A DNA stretch of 64,000 nt from Cyanobacteria bacterium MAG CAR3_bin_5. GTDB taxonomy: Bacteria; Cyanobacteriota; Cyanobacteriia; PCC-6307; Cyanobiaceae. Shown here one piece after another: positions 7,159 to 15,757 of this stretch; the stretch's first letter is position 1, and each line of letters begins with the position of its first letter. The position numbers and the translations under genes are program-made. Location: positions 1 to 64,000 of the forward strand of contig JAPOTR010000031.1 in NCBI GenBank assembly GCA_026709085.1, read 5' to 3'. A model generated the notes under the pieces. It was not told where the DNA came from. It was given only the letters and a program-made list of their open reading frames with translations, and searched no databases.

Positions 7159-10158
7159 CTATGGATTCCCGCTTTTGCGGGAATGACGATTTTTCCTCCC
7201 GTAGGCAACGCCAAAGCTGGATTTGATCACGAATTGCTTGAAGCTCGGGTTGTCCATGAAGTATTTGAAGAACTGGATATCGTCCTTCATCATGGCCATG
7301 ATGACCCGTTTCACCGCGGCGGTGTACTCGACACGGGCATTGTCGCGATCCGAGTATTCTCTTGCGTTCTTGAAGGCGGGATCTTTTCCTGCTTTGGCCG
7401 GAATGTCCTCCGTGATCATCTTTTCGGCTCGATCCTTGTCCTTCCACTCGATGTCACCGAACAGGTCGTTGAAATCGGCGATGATCTGGGAGAGCAGATC
7501 CAGCTCCGCCTCCCGCTCTCCGCCGCTGCCCTCCCCCGGCACGGGGTCGATTTCCCCGTCCTCGTCCTTCAGGAGGATTGCCTGCATGGCTCTCTTCTCG
7601 GCCCGGTAGCTGTCCATGTCAACGGTCTCAAGGATGCCTTTTGATAAATCCTCCTCCACCGGCGCCGGCAGCTTGGGGATCAGCAGGTTCAGGAAAATGG
7701 AACGTTCTTCCCAGTCCCGGTTGTTATAGGGAAGGATGGAGGCGAGGAAGTCATAGGTGCGCACGAAAGCCTTGGCCTTGCTCTTGAACGCCACCTGGGC
7801 GTCTTCGTCCAGGCGGCTCCGATACACCGCCACGCAGGGATCCAGAATCGCATCCAGTTGACCCCGCCCCACGCCGTCCAGGTAGCGCCTGACGCACACT
7901 TCCACCTGATCCGGCCCGTACACCTGGGTATGGTCCAGGTCCCTCTGCAGGTCGTGGAGTTTGTCGGGGTCGGTGGCGTCGGACAAGACCGTGGTGCGGT
8001 AGTAATCCGAGAAGGCCGCCTTGATGGTTTCCGTGTCGTTCTGGAAATCCAGCACGAACACATCACGCTTCCCGGCATGGGCGCGATTGAGGCGGGAAAG
8101 GGTCTGGACCGCCTTGACCCCGGAGAGGGCCTTGTCCACGTACATGGTGTGGAGCAAGGGTTCGTCGTAGCCGGTCTGGAACTTGTCGGCGCACACCAGG
8201 AAACGGTAGGGCTCCTCCTGGAACCTGTCGGCAATCCTGGCGGACGGGAACCCGTTGAGGGTGGCCTCGGTCAGTTTTTCGTCGCCGTATTCCCCCGAGA
8301 AAGCGACGATGGCCCGGTAGGGACTTTTGCGCTGCTTCAGGTAGTCGCGGATGGCATGAAAATACTGAATGGCCCGCTCAATACCGTTGGTGATCACCAT
8401 GGCCCGGGCCTTGCCGTCGATTTTGCGCCGGGCAATCACCTGTTCAAGAAAATGGTCCACCATGATTTCCGCCTTGTGGCGGATGGCGTGCTGATGCCCT
8501 TCCACGTAGCGCCGCAACTTCTTGTGGGCCTTCCTGGCATCGAACTTCGGGTCGTCCGCCACGGTCTTGGCCAACTTGTAGTAGCTGCTGACCGGGGTGT
8601 AGTGGCGGAGCACGTCCAGGATAAACCCCTCCTGGATGGCCTGCTTCATGCTGTAGACGTGGAAAGGCCGATGGCGCACCGTGCCGTCATCCTGGGGATC
8701 CGGATCCCCGAAAATCTCCAGGGTTCTGTTCTTGGGGGTGGCGGTGAAAGCATAATAACTGGCGTTGGGGAGCAGCTTGCGGGACGCCATCAAGTGGTTG
8801 ATGCGATCCTCGTCGGTTTCCTCTTCCCCCAGGGTGCGGGACATGGCGGCGCTGGCCTTGCCCCCCTGGCTGGAATGGGCTTCGTCGATGATGATGGCAA
8901 AGCTGCGACCCCGCTGTGCATTGCCGATTTCTTCTACAATGACGGGGAACTTCTGCACCGTGGAGATAATGATCTTCCTGCCCTGTTCAATGAAGCGGCG
9001 CAAATCCCCCGAGCGTTCCGCATGGGCTACGGTGGCCCGCACCTGGGTGTATTGCCGGATGGTGTCGCGGATCTGCTGATCCAGAATGCGGCGGTCGGTG
9101 ACCACGACGATGGAATCGAAGACGAGCCTGCCGTTGCGCTCCAGCCCGATGAGTTGATGGGCCAGCCAGGCGATGGAATAACTCTTGCCGCTGCCGGCGG
9201 AATGCTGAATCAGATACCGCTTCCCCGCCCCGTGCCGGCAAGCGTGCTCCAGGAGCCGCCGCACCACCTCCAACTGATGGTATCTGGGCCAGATCTGCAC
9301 CTTCTTGCTCTTGCCGGTCTTGCCGTCCTTCGACTTCACCAGTTGGGCGTAGTTTTCCAGAATGTCGGTCACGCTCCGGCGGGTGAGGATGGCGCGCCAC
9401 AGGTAATCCGTCTTGATGCCGTCCGGGTTGGGGGGATTGCCGGCCCCCTGTTGCCAACCCCGATTGAACGGCAAGAACCGGGACGTCTTGCCCTGGAGAT
9501 GGGTGCAGAACTGCGCCTGGTGGTCGTCCACCGCGAAATGGGCCACGCACCACCCAAGCTGGAACAGGGGCTCCCGGGGGCTGCGGTCCCGTCTGTACTG
9601 CTCAACGGCGTCCGCCACCGTCTGCCGGGTGAAGCTGTTCTTGAGTTCGAGGGTGAAGACGGGCAACCCGTTGATGAACAGGGCCATATCCAGCGCCCGC
9701 TGGGCGTTGTCCCGGCTGTAGCGGAGTTGGCGGGTGACGGTGAACCGGTTCTGGGCAAACCGCCGCCGGGCCGTGTCGTTGTGGGGGGAGGGGGCGCCAT
9801 AGAATAGGTCGATGTCATGGGCGCCGTGGCGGATGCCGTCCCGGAGCACAGCAACGACGCCGTGTTTGGCGATTTCCCCGTGCAACCGGGCCAGGAACTT
9901 GCGGCGGGTGGGGCCGTCCTCCTCCAGCCGGAGGGCGGGGGCGGCGTCCGGCTGGGTGGCGTGAAGAAACGTGCGGAATTGGACGATGTCGATGCAATGC
10001 TCCCGGTCGTAGTCATGTCGGTTGCCCGGCGACCAGCCGCACCCCCATGGCACCGCCGGTTCGCCGATGGTGGGACCGGCGGGGGGATCGCAAAAATCGC
10101 CGGTGAGGGCCTGGCAAATGAGGCGTTCCAAACCCCGTTCGCTGAGATCGGTGGTCAT
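7159..10158 (-). CDS. hsdR: type I restriction enzyme R subunit
   Basis: HsdR is the ATP-dependent translocase and endonuclease of a type I restriction-modification complex, working with HsdM and HsdS. The 999-residue product has the N-terminal PD-(D/E)xK nuclease core ([13 protein letters not shown], near residue 170), a Walker A HSAGSGKS near residue 322, an IIDEAHSSQ box near 424 and later SF2 helicase motifs ([20 protein letters not shown]). Its ATG overlaps the hsdS stop by 4 bp, so the two are translationally coupled. The C-terminus ends [12 protein letters not shown], which is encoded by a dispersed hairpin repeat rather than by native family sequence. The gene itself looks intact, but its partner hsdM is interrupted. 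Confidence 0.93.
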   Translation of the reverse strand: MTTDLSERGLERLICQALTGDFCDPPAGPTIGEPAVPWGCGWSPGNRHDYDREHCIDIVQFRTFLHATQPDAAPALRLEEDGPTRRKFLARLHGEIAKHGVVAVLRDGIRHGAHDIDLFYGAPSPHNDTARRRFAQNRFTVTRQLRYSRDNAQRALDMALFINGLPVFTLELKNSFTRQTVADAVEQYRRDRSPREPLFQLGWCVAHFAVDDHQAQFCTHLQGKTSRFLPFNRGWQQGAGNPPNPDGIKTDYLWRAILTRRSVTDILENYAQLVKSKDGKTGKSKKVQIWPRYHQLEVVRRLLEHACRHGAGKRYLIQHSAGSGKSYSIAWLAHQLIGLERNGRLVFDSIVVVTDRRILDQQIRDTIRQYTQVRATVAHAERSGDLRRFIEQGRKIIISTVQKFPVIVEEIGNAQRGRSFAIIIDEAHSSQGGKASAAMSRTLGEEETDEDRINHLMASRKLLPNASYYAFTATPKNRTLEIFGDPDPQDDGTVRHRPFHVYSMKQAIQEGFILDVLRHYTPVSSYYKLAKTVADDPKFDARKAHKKLRRYVEGHQHAIRHKAEIMVDHFLEQVIARRKIDGKARAMVITNGIERAIQYFHAIRDYLKQRKSPYRAIVAFSGEYGDEKLTEATLNGFPSARIADRFQEEPYRFLVCADKFQTGYDEPLLHTMYVDKALSGVKAVQTLSRLNRAHAGKRDVFVLDFQNDTETIKAAFSDYYRTTVLSDATDPDKLHDLQRDLDHTQVYGPDQVEVCVRRYLDGVGRGQLDAILDPCVAVYRSRLDEDAQVAFKSKAKAFVRTYDFLASILPYNNRDWEERSIFLNLLIPKLPAPVEEDLSKGILETVDMDSYRAEKRAMQAILLKDEDGEIDPVPGEGSGGEREAELDLLSQIIADFNDLFGDIEWKDKDRAEKMITEDIPAKAGKDPAFKNAREYSDRDNARVEYTAAVKRVIMAMMKDDIQFFKYFMDNPSFKQFVIKSSFGVAYGRKNRHSRKSGNP
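7165..7184 (-). repeat. hairpin repeat (PAKAGIH type), possible terminator
   Basis: ATTCCCGC and GCGGGAAT form a perfect 8-bp stem around a TTTT loop. Translated, the surrounding bases read PAKAGIHS on one strand and RHSRKSGNP on the other, the signature of a dispersed bacterial hairpin repeat. It overlaps the last codons of hsdR and lies between hsdR and chlD on their shared strand, where it could end hsdR transcription. Confidence 0.7.
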
Positions 10159-11579
10159 GGGCGAGGGCTCCGGCCGGGGGCGGCAAGCTCCGTTCCATCC
10201 TGACAGTTGGCGGCCGTCGGGAGCGGGTCGCTTTGGGGCAAGCGGGCCGCCGCTTCCCGCACATCCAGCTTGCCGGTGACCACGTCGGCAATGAGGCGGG
10301 TGCGGTATTCGTGGAGTAGGTTAATCGTGCGCTTGACTGTGGCGCAGTGCTTTTCAATGCGTTGAGTGGTGTGGGTGAGGAAATGGGCGATGACAGTTTG
10401 TTCCTGAACTGGGGGCACCTGCACCTCAAGATTCAGCACTCGATCAACAGACAAGCCCGGCTGGGCAGCAGCAATCGAGTACTGATTCAAGTCCATAGTC
10501 TTTAACGCTGCTCCGAACCACTCAAGGACGTGATTGCAGCGAAGCGTTGTGACCACTGCATGTTCAGAAGCCCAGAAACGTCCTCGTGCGATGTGGACAT
10601 TCCCGCAGAGGGCACCCTGCCGACCAATCAGAACAAAGCTGCCGTCGTGTGTGTACTGTGACGTGTAGCCGCGGATGCCATTTCCGCCAAACACTGGGTA
10701 CTTCCCGACGTCATCAATCGACATTGCCGTAATAGCATCACCACTTTGCATATCACACAACGTCTTTAGTCTCCGCATTGTCCAATGCTCCGGCACCTCC
10801 CCCAACCACTCCACACCAGAATCCTTGTAGGCCGGATAGGGCTGGCCGGTTTGGACGTTGATTTGGCCCGTGACGGCTTGATGGATAATGACCTGTTTTT
10901 GCTCTTCCAGGAGTTTGATTAGTTTTTGCTTGGCTTGGATGTGGCGTTGAATGCGTTGAGTGGCGTGGTCGAGGAAGTGGGCGATTGCAGTTTGTTCGGA
11001 GAGGGGTGGGATGCAAACTGAAAATGTCCCCAATCGTGTCTCGGCAATTGCAGGATACGCGATTCCCACTGATTCTGACGTGACAAGGTCTGTGAAAGGA
11101 TTGCTCTGGCATATGTAGCTGACAAATTTCGGTAACGTGTTTTTATCTGGCGTCAGCACCGCGAAACCAGTTGAAGCAATCAGAGGTTCTTGGAGGTTGT
11201 CAGCATACCAGACTGCCTTCAAGTACGTTCGTACCGTAGAGACAATTGTGTCGCCGTGAGCAACGATACGTCTAGCCCGTGAAGGTGCGTTGCCAAATCG
11301 AAGCCGTTTGGGAGTTTCTGTGAGGTAGCCTGTAGAAACGGATCCGATGTCTACATACCGGAATGTGTACTCTGGATCTGTGTCCTCAGGCAAGGTTTTG
11401 TTGTTGATTCCCAACCAATTTTTGAGACGTCGCACCTCCCAATGCTCTGGCACTTGCCCCAGCCACTCCACGCCGGAGTCCTTGTAAGAAGGGTAGGGCT
11501 GGCCAGTCCACGCTTTGGCAGGGGGCTGCCGCATGGTGGCTTTGTGGTTCCCTTGGTAAGGTTGCTTGCTATTCGGCAT
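10155..11579 (-). CDS. hsdS: type I restriction-modification specificity subunit
   Basis: HsdS recognises the bipartite DNA target for HsdM and HsdR. The 474-residue product has two half-subunits, each opening with a similar motif (SGVEWLGQVPEHWEVRRLK and SGVEWLGEVPEHWTMRRLK), a target-recognition domain, and a conserved helical spacer (EQTAIAHFLDHATQRI and EQTVIAHFLTHTTQRI). The start at 11579 is chosen because it overlaps the stop of the upstream DUF2806-type gene by 11 bp and removes a low-quality extension. The recognition domains are more AT-rich than the conserved parts, as is usual when these domains are exchanged between loci. Confidence 0.93.
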   Translation of the reverse strand: MPNSKQPYQGNHKATMRQPPAKAWTGQPYPSYKDSGVEWLGQVPEHWEVRRLKNWLGINNKTLPEDTDPEYTFRYVDIGSVSTGYLTETPKRLRFGNAPSRARRIVAHGDTIVSTVRTYLKAVWYADNLQEPLIASTGFAVLTPDKNTLPKFVSYICQSNPFTDLVTSESVGIAYPAIAETRLGTFSVCIPPLSEQTAIAHFLDHATQRIQRHIQAKQKLIKLLEEQKQVIIHQAVTGQINVQTGQPYPAYKDSGVEWLGEVPEHWTMRRLKTLCDMQSGDAITAMSIDDVGKYPVFGGNGIRGYTSQYTHDGSFVLIGRQGALCGNVHIARGRFWASEHAVVTTLRCNHVLEWFGAALKTMDLNQYSIAAAQPGLSVDRVLNLEVQVPPVQEQTVIAHFLTHTTQRIEKHCATVKRTINLLHEYRTRLIADVVTGKLDVREAAARLPQSDPLPTAANCQDGTELAAPGRSPRP

Positions 11580-12654
11580 TGGTGGGCTCCTCCTTTGGGT
11601 CGCGCTCTTCAGGTTCGACGAATGGTTCAATGATGCGTATGTTGGAGAATTGGTTACTGCTAGCTTTCTGGTCTGCAATCTTAATCAGCTTAAGTGTACA
11701 ATCTTGTACTGCCAAACATGTCGCAAAGTGAGACAAGTACTGGAAGTCTGGTTCTTTATGTTGACACATTTTTGCGAGCTCCAAACCTGCATCGGTTATC
11801 AAATGCGGTATAAAGCGATCAAAATGCATTGACAACATTTCCAACGTCTGGCCTGCCAATCCTTCAATAATCAAATTGTGTCCACAGTGCTCAACTATCC
11901 ATTTTCCGTCATCTCCTAGCGTTATTATCTCAATTTCTCCACGACTGCCGAACAGTCCGATATGCGAAAAATGAACTACCTGACTAATATTTTCACCTAA
12001 CATTTTTTCTGTCCTATTGTTAAAAACTTGACGGCCAATTCGGAAACGCATTAACTTTGAGAAATCTCTAGCCTCCTGCTGCGTCATATTCTTAAGGATA
12101 GAAAGTGTACGCAGTGAGGTTTTCCCAGATGATTTGACCTCTCCTGCAAGAATTCTTCCCCATAGTTTTTGCAGTTCTTCGGAGGATACATCCTGGGCGC
12201 CATCAAAGAAACGGGCGATCCAATCTGGGTCGGGATCGTGATCAGAGACTTCCTTGCCTTTCAGTTCTTCAGCGGCGTGGCCTGCAATCGCCCCAACGTT
12301 CATCAGTCGCTTTTTCGCCTGGAACTCCATTGCATTTTGTATCTCGCTGGGGCCGATTCGTAGACTCCCGTCAGGCTCCAGCTTATCGGGAACGACAGAT
12401 TCCCTTGCTTCAGCCTGTACTTTTGCGATCAACTGCAATGTGCTACCTTCCTCGGCAGCCTGAATCTGCTGAAATTTTGCATCTGTTTCAGCCGTGATTA
12501 TCCTGGCCTTGCCTTCCCGTGAAGCGCGCCAGGGGGCAAGCATTGGCCCTGCGATTGCACCAACACCACTGGCCACGTAGTCAACCAGCTTCTCAACTGC
12601 GGGTACCTTTACCTCTACCTTGCCAGATACCTTCACAAGGTTAAGCTCAGTCAT
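11569..12654 (-). CDS. DUF2806-type protein in the type I locus
   Basis: The 361-residue product resembles DUF2806 proteins, which are often found next to type I restriction or phage genes. Recognisable parts are an N-terminal membrane-like stretch (VDYVASGVGAIAGPMLAPW), a charged helical segment, the block SSEELQKLWGRILAGEVKS typical of the domain, and an acidic C-terminus. The ATG at 12654 sits two bases after the stop of a decayed hsdM tail and gives operon-like packing; a start at 12696 is possible. Its 3-prime end overlaps hsdS by 11 bp, so it belongs to the same transcript. Its biochemical role is unknown; an accessory role in restriction is only suggested by position. Confidence 0.65.
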   Translation of the reverse strand: MTELNLVKVSGKVEVKVPAVEKLVDYVASGVGAIAGPMLAPWRASREGKARIITAETDAKFQQIQAAEEGSTLQLIAKVQAEARESVVPDKLEPDGSLRIGPSEIQNAMEFQAKKRLMNVGAIAGHAAEELKGKEVSDHDPDPDWIARFFDGAQDVSSEELQKLWGRILAGEVKSSGKTSLRTLSILKNMTQQEARDFSKLMRFRIGRQVFNNRTEKMLGENISQVVHFSHIGLFGSRGEIEIITLGDDGKWIVEHCGHNLIIEGLAGQTLEMLSMHFDRFIPHLITDAGLELAKMCQHKEPDFQYLSHFATCLAVQDCTLKLIKIADQKASSNQFSNIRIIEPFVEPEERDPKEEPTNAE

Positions 12655-12656
12655 CT

Positions 12657-12866
12657 TCAACCGGCCCCCATCAGCGTGGCCGTTAATGGCCGCCATCCGT
12701 CAACCGCCTCTCCCAATAGCTCCTCTGCCTCCCTCTCCACTGTCCGCATTGGCTCGGGCTTGTGGGAGTGTTGGTTGAGGCTGATCTCGTGGTCGGTCTG
12801 CACATGGTGCGGGCCATGCCAGGCGTCTGGGGCGGGCACAATCGGCCCATGGCGTGGGAACTTCTC
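12657..12866 (-). pseudogene. hsdM 3-prime remnant
   Basis: The frame encodes EISLNQHSHKPEPMRT followed by a Glu-rich helix, aligning with EISFNRYFYKPQPMRT near the C-terminus of the hsdM at 15758-17902. It stops two bases before the DUF2806-type start. The rest of the methylase, including the SAM and NPPY motifs, is absent upstream. It is the leftover end of an hsdM that once preceded DUF2806-hsdS-hsdR in the standard M-S-R order; many His codons replace expected Arg/Tyr, which shows advanced decay. Confidence 0.7.
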
Positions 12867-13715
12867 AATTCTGGCCTTGGTTTGCGGTGGGGGCTGCTTC
12901 ATGGGCTGTGGCTCGGTGTGTGGGAATAGGGATATAGCATACCACACGCCCCACGCCCGTTGCTCCAGCTTGGGCAGGTCTTGTTCAGGCATTTCCAGGG
13001 GGCTTCCAGTGCCTGGGGATTGGGTGGGGAGTGTTTGGTGCAGGGGCGTGGGGTGGAGCTTCGTGGGTGCGTGGTGAGAGGAAGCCAAAGCCAGTTTCAG
13101 CACTTGCTTTTTGGTGAGGGGCTGCATAGTAGTTTGGCCAAAGCTTGCCAACTGGAATCCATGGCCATAGCGACCTATTGGGCCACCTTGACGAGTTGGA
13201 CGCAATCTAACGATTGCGATGCTTCCCTGATCGTCACTGCGCCCGGATGGTCCATCCCGTCTTCCACCGGGTTAGCCTGAAAGAGAGTCCATAGCAAAGT
13301 TGTCCTGCAAGCCTGCTGTGCAAAGCCTGCTGGGTGATGGTGACGTGTCACCACTAAAACCTGATAGCTGGTGAAGAACATCCGTTCTGGATTGGCGTGT
13401 GCTGGTGCTGGTGCTTGGGTACTCTGTCCTGTGCCCACGGATCGGCAGCCAACTCCCAGAGGCAGTTCAAGGTAGTGGTGAGATCCAATTGGCGGCGCCA
13501 CTGGGGAAGGTAAGAGGGAAGATGACCTCAATGAAGGGGCTGACGGCAATGGTGTGGGTGGACTGCTTCGCTTCACCTCTGTTTCGACCACCAGGGTCCA
13601 CCAGCCCGCGGTGGTGTTCAGCCCATCGCTGAGGAAGGACGGGACGATGGCGCCAAACTCAAACCCCAGACCACTGCTTACCCCTAAGCCCAGTCTTGTA
13701 AGTCTTGAATTGACC
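12867..13715. other. 849 bases without a recognisable gene
   Basis: Both strands have open frames, but their translations are Pro/His/Ser-rich and match no family I recognise. They do not share the codon use of the neighbours. This is probably decayed coding DNA left by the loss of the body of the first hsdM and adjoining genes. Confidence 0.5.
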
Positions 13716-14231
13716 TCAGTTTTGTATGTTTTTATAGCTCAGCAGTCCAATAAGGAAAATTTCAGCTTGGTCTTTATTTGCAACCTTTAGTTCATTCCAT
13801 GCGTCAAATGCTTGTTCAGTTTTGTCAGCTAAAATCAAAACTTCTCGACGACTGAAACGAGATGTTCGATTATAGTCTGCTTCATGGCGAGCTTGTTGAA
13901 GCTTACAAAAGGCGGAGGCTACTTTGATTAACTTCTGTTCAAGTGGTTGTCCATTAAAAGCGGGGACAAGTTTTGTGGGATAATTTGAATTAGAAATACC
14001 TTTTGCAAAGTCTCTCATGTCTTTGTGCCTAAATGCCCTTGCAAGACAGTCTCGCAAAATCTGATTTCTCCCCGGCAACATGAACTTTGTTGCTTCGTCA
14101 ACTAGGAAATGAAAGAGTGCGTAATAAGAAGCAGAAACCGAGCGACGAAGATTCGCTTGTGTGGGCTTCATTGAATCTCTCTTCTGAGCAAGAAAACGAG
14201 CTTGTTCTAATAAATCATTATGGAGAGACAT
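13716..14231 (-). CDS. HEPN-like protein of a two-gene module
   Basis: This 171-residue, largely helical protein has the segment RRSVSASYYALFHFLVDEAT and later QQARHEADYNR, a pattern seen in small HEPN-superfamily proteins. The classical catalytic R-x4-6-H of RNase-active HEPN toxins is not visible, so it may be a non-catalytic or atypical member. The start lies 5 bp after the stop of the upstream 93-residue gene, so the two are one transcript. The pair is AT-rich relative to the core and sits inside the restriction region, as defence or toxin-antitoxin modules often do. Fold assignment is by pattern only. Confidence 0.55.
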   Translation of the reverse strand: MSLHNDLLEQARFLAQKRDSMKPTQANLRRSVSASYYALFHFLVDEATKFMLPGRNQILRDCLARAFRHKDMRDFAKGISNSNYPTKLVPAFNGQPLEQKLIKVASAFCKLQQARHEADYNRTSRFSRREVLILADKTEQAFDAWNELKVANKDQAEIFLIGLLSYKNIQN

Positions 14232-14236
14232 GGTTG

Positions 14237-14518
14237 TTACACTTCCTCAGAGACGCCACGAAAACGAACATATGCGGTGGTATCAGAACCGGCGATCTGC
14301 TTAACTTGTTTGGTGATTATAGATTCTAATTCTTCTATTTTATTAAATTCTATTTTATCTTCATCTTCTTTCAACATTGCCCAAATCCAGACAGCTTCTT
14401 CGTCAGTAGAGTCAATACCAGTCTCGATAATCCAATCACCAACAGGAGTAGGCAAGTCGGAAAGTTTGCCCATTGCATTCTTGATCATATCGGAAGTGTG
14501 TTTTGATAAAATTGACAT
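14237..14518 (-). CDS. small acidic partner of the HEPN-like protein
   Basis: This 93-residue protein is predicted to be soluble. It has the segments DSTDEEAVWIWAMLKEDED, then a helix, and AGSDTTAYVRFRGVSEE at the C-terminus. The last block is reminiscent of small conserved proteins encoded just upstream of HEPN-like proteins in other bacteria, but I cannot name the family. It is the first gene of the pair and would be made just before the HEPN-like protein, as an antitoxin or regulatory partner often is. No catalytic motif is evident. Confidence 0.55.
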   Translation of the reverse strand: MSILSKHTSDMIKNAMGKLSDLPTPVGDWIIETGIDSTDEEAVWIWAMLKEDEDKIEFNKIEELESIITKQVKQIAGSDTTAYVRFRGVSEEV

Positions 14519-14819
14519 TTGATTAGAACTTTTGCGAAGGGTTAGCTCCCATTTAAGTTAGGCATTAACGTCTTGTCAACTCCACCTATGCCACTAATTA
14601 CTCTGGCACCCTCGTAGAGGCCGCTCGGTGATGGTAGCAGATCACCACTTGGCCCGATGGCCGCAACAATGCCGTCCCAATCCTGGTCACTACGCTCGCT
14701 TGCTCACGGGCAAGTGTCACAAAGCCGTGACAAGGCGGCCCGTTGGCGGGGCTTTGCCCACCCTCCTCCGCGATCCGCGGGATCCCGTCCAGAGAGATCG
14801 CGGGGGTCTCACGCGGCAA

Positions 14820-14938
14820 TGGCCTCCCCTCATGTGATGCAGTCTGATCACACCGGGAACATCTTCGCCGGTGAAGTGGCAGCGCACCGCGTCCCGCACC
14901 ATATCCTTCAGATCGTTTCCAGCCACCTGCGCAACACG
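14820..14938 (-). pseudogene. HicB-like antitoxin remnant
   Basis: The frame reads GNDLKDMVRDAVRCHFTGED and then VPGVIRLHH, the C-terminal half of short HicB-like proteins that are common in cyanobacteria (pattern LKEMVRDAVRCHF followed by RIIRLHF). The N-terminal half is missing because the frame is closed by the stop codon of the adjacent membrane-protein gene. No HicA-like partner is seen. The surrounding bases from 14519 to 14819 hold nothing else that I recognise. Confidence 0.55.
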
Positions 14939-15229
14939 TCACCTGGACCTGGATTGCCGCCGCCTTTCCAGCCTTTGCAACTTCAGCAGCGTCACCCAGA
15001 ACCAGGCGACCTCTACTGTCGCCACAACCTCGGCAATCAAAAACCCGTAAGCCAGGTAGGTGTAGGTATCCTTTGCCAGGTTGAAGCCTGTCACCAAGAG
15101 GGATATTATCACAATCAGGCTGCAGGTGATGCGCTCAACGAAGCTCAACTCGCGCCTGATTTTGGGCAGGGCAATGATCAGCGTGTAGACACAAGCCACG
15201 ATGCCGAACAAGATCACCTTGAAGTCCAT
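14939..15229 (-). CDS. small three-helix membrane protein, paralog 1
   Basis: The 96-residue protein starts MDFKVILFGIVACVYTLIIA and continues with a basic ALPKIRRELS loop and two more hydrophobic stretches before a Lys/Arg-rich tail (ERRRQSRSR). It is a paralog of the next gene upstream: the pattern FGIVACVYTLIIALPKIRREL matches LGVIACVYSLIIGLPRIRREL. The ATG at 15229 is preferred over upstream in-frame ATGs because it aligns with the paralog start. The function is unknown. Confidence 0.6.
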   Translation of the reverse strand: MDFKVILFGIVACVYTLIIALPKIRRELSFVERITCSLIVIISLLVTGFNLAKDTYTYLAYGFLIAEVVATVEVAWFWVTLLKLQRLERRRQSRSR

Positions 15230-15397
15230 CCATGGCCCCGTGGCGATATCCATCCATGACTCCGTGACGGCTTCAAGCCTAGCGCACACCGAATGCTGAA
15301 GCTGCCCCCTCGCCTGCGGATCGCCATGGAAGATTGGGGCGCTTCGACTGACCGGGCAGGCTTCCCCCCGATCTCCGCCGATTGATTGCCCGCCCCA

Positions 15398-15670
15398 TCA
15401 CCCGGACTGCCGCCTTCGCTCCACCATCCTCGCCATCCACCCATAAACGATCCATCCTCCCACCCCAAGCTCGGCAAGCACAAATCCGTTGGCAATCTGG
15501 GGGTGGATGTCCTTGGTCACGTTGAAGCCCAGCACCAGGAGGGATAGCAACACCGTCAAGGCGGAGGCGCGGATCTCCCCGGCGCTCAGTTCACGCCTGA
15601 TCCTGGGCAGACCAATAATCAACGAGTAGACACAAGCAATGACGCCAAGAAAAACGACGACAAGGTTCAT
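15398..15670 (-). CDS. small three-helix membrane protein, paralog 2
   Basis: The 90-residue protein has the same architecture as its downstream neighbour: a first helix with VIACVYSLIIGLPRIRREL, a second helix around TVLLSLLVLGFNVTKD, a third near the C-terminus and the basic end ERRRQSG. Conserved features between the two are the CVYxLII helix, the PxIRREL loop and the GFNxxKD turn. They are tandem duplicates about 170 bp apart on one strand, between the HEPN-like module and hsdM. No family or function is recognised. Confidence 0.6.
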   Translation of the reverse strand: MNLVVVFLGVIACVYSLIIGLPRIRRELSAGEIRASALTVLLSLLVLGFNVTKDIHPQIANGFVLAELGVGGWIVYGWMARMVERRRQSG

Positions 15671-15757
15671 GCGCGACTCCGGGGCGACTTGAAGCTTAGC
15701 GCCTTGAGCGGCGGATGCCTGAGTTCCCCCAGGCCGAGGGATCTCCAGTCCTATCCA

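Noticed and set aside
12657-13205. 182-codon frame upstream of DUF2806 as a gene
   Set aside because: Only its C-terminal part has recognisable similarity (HsdM tail); the rest is Pro/His-rich and not protein-like.
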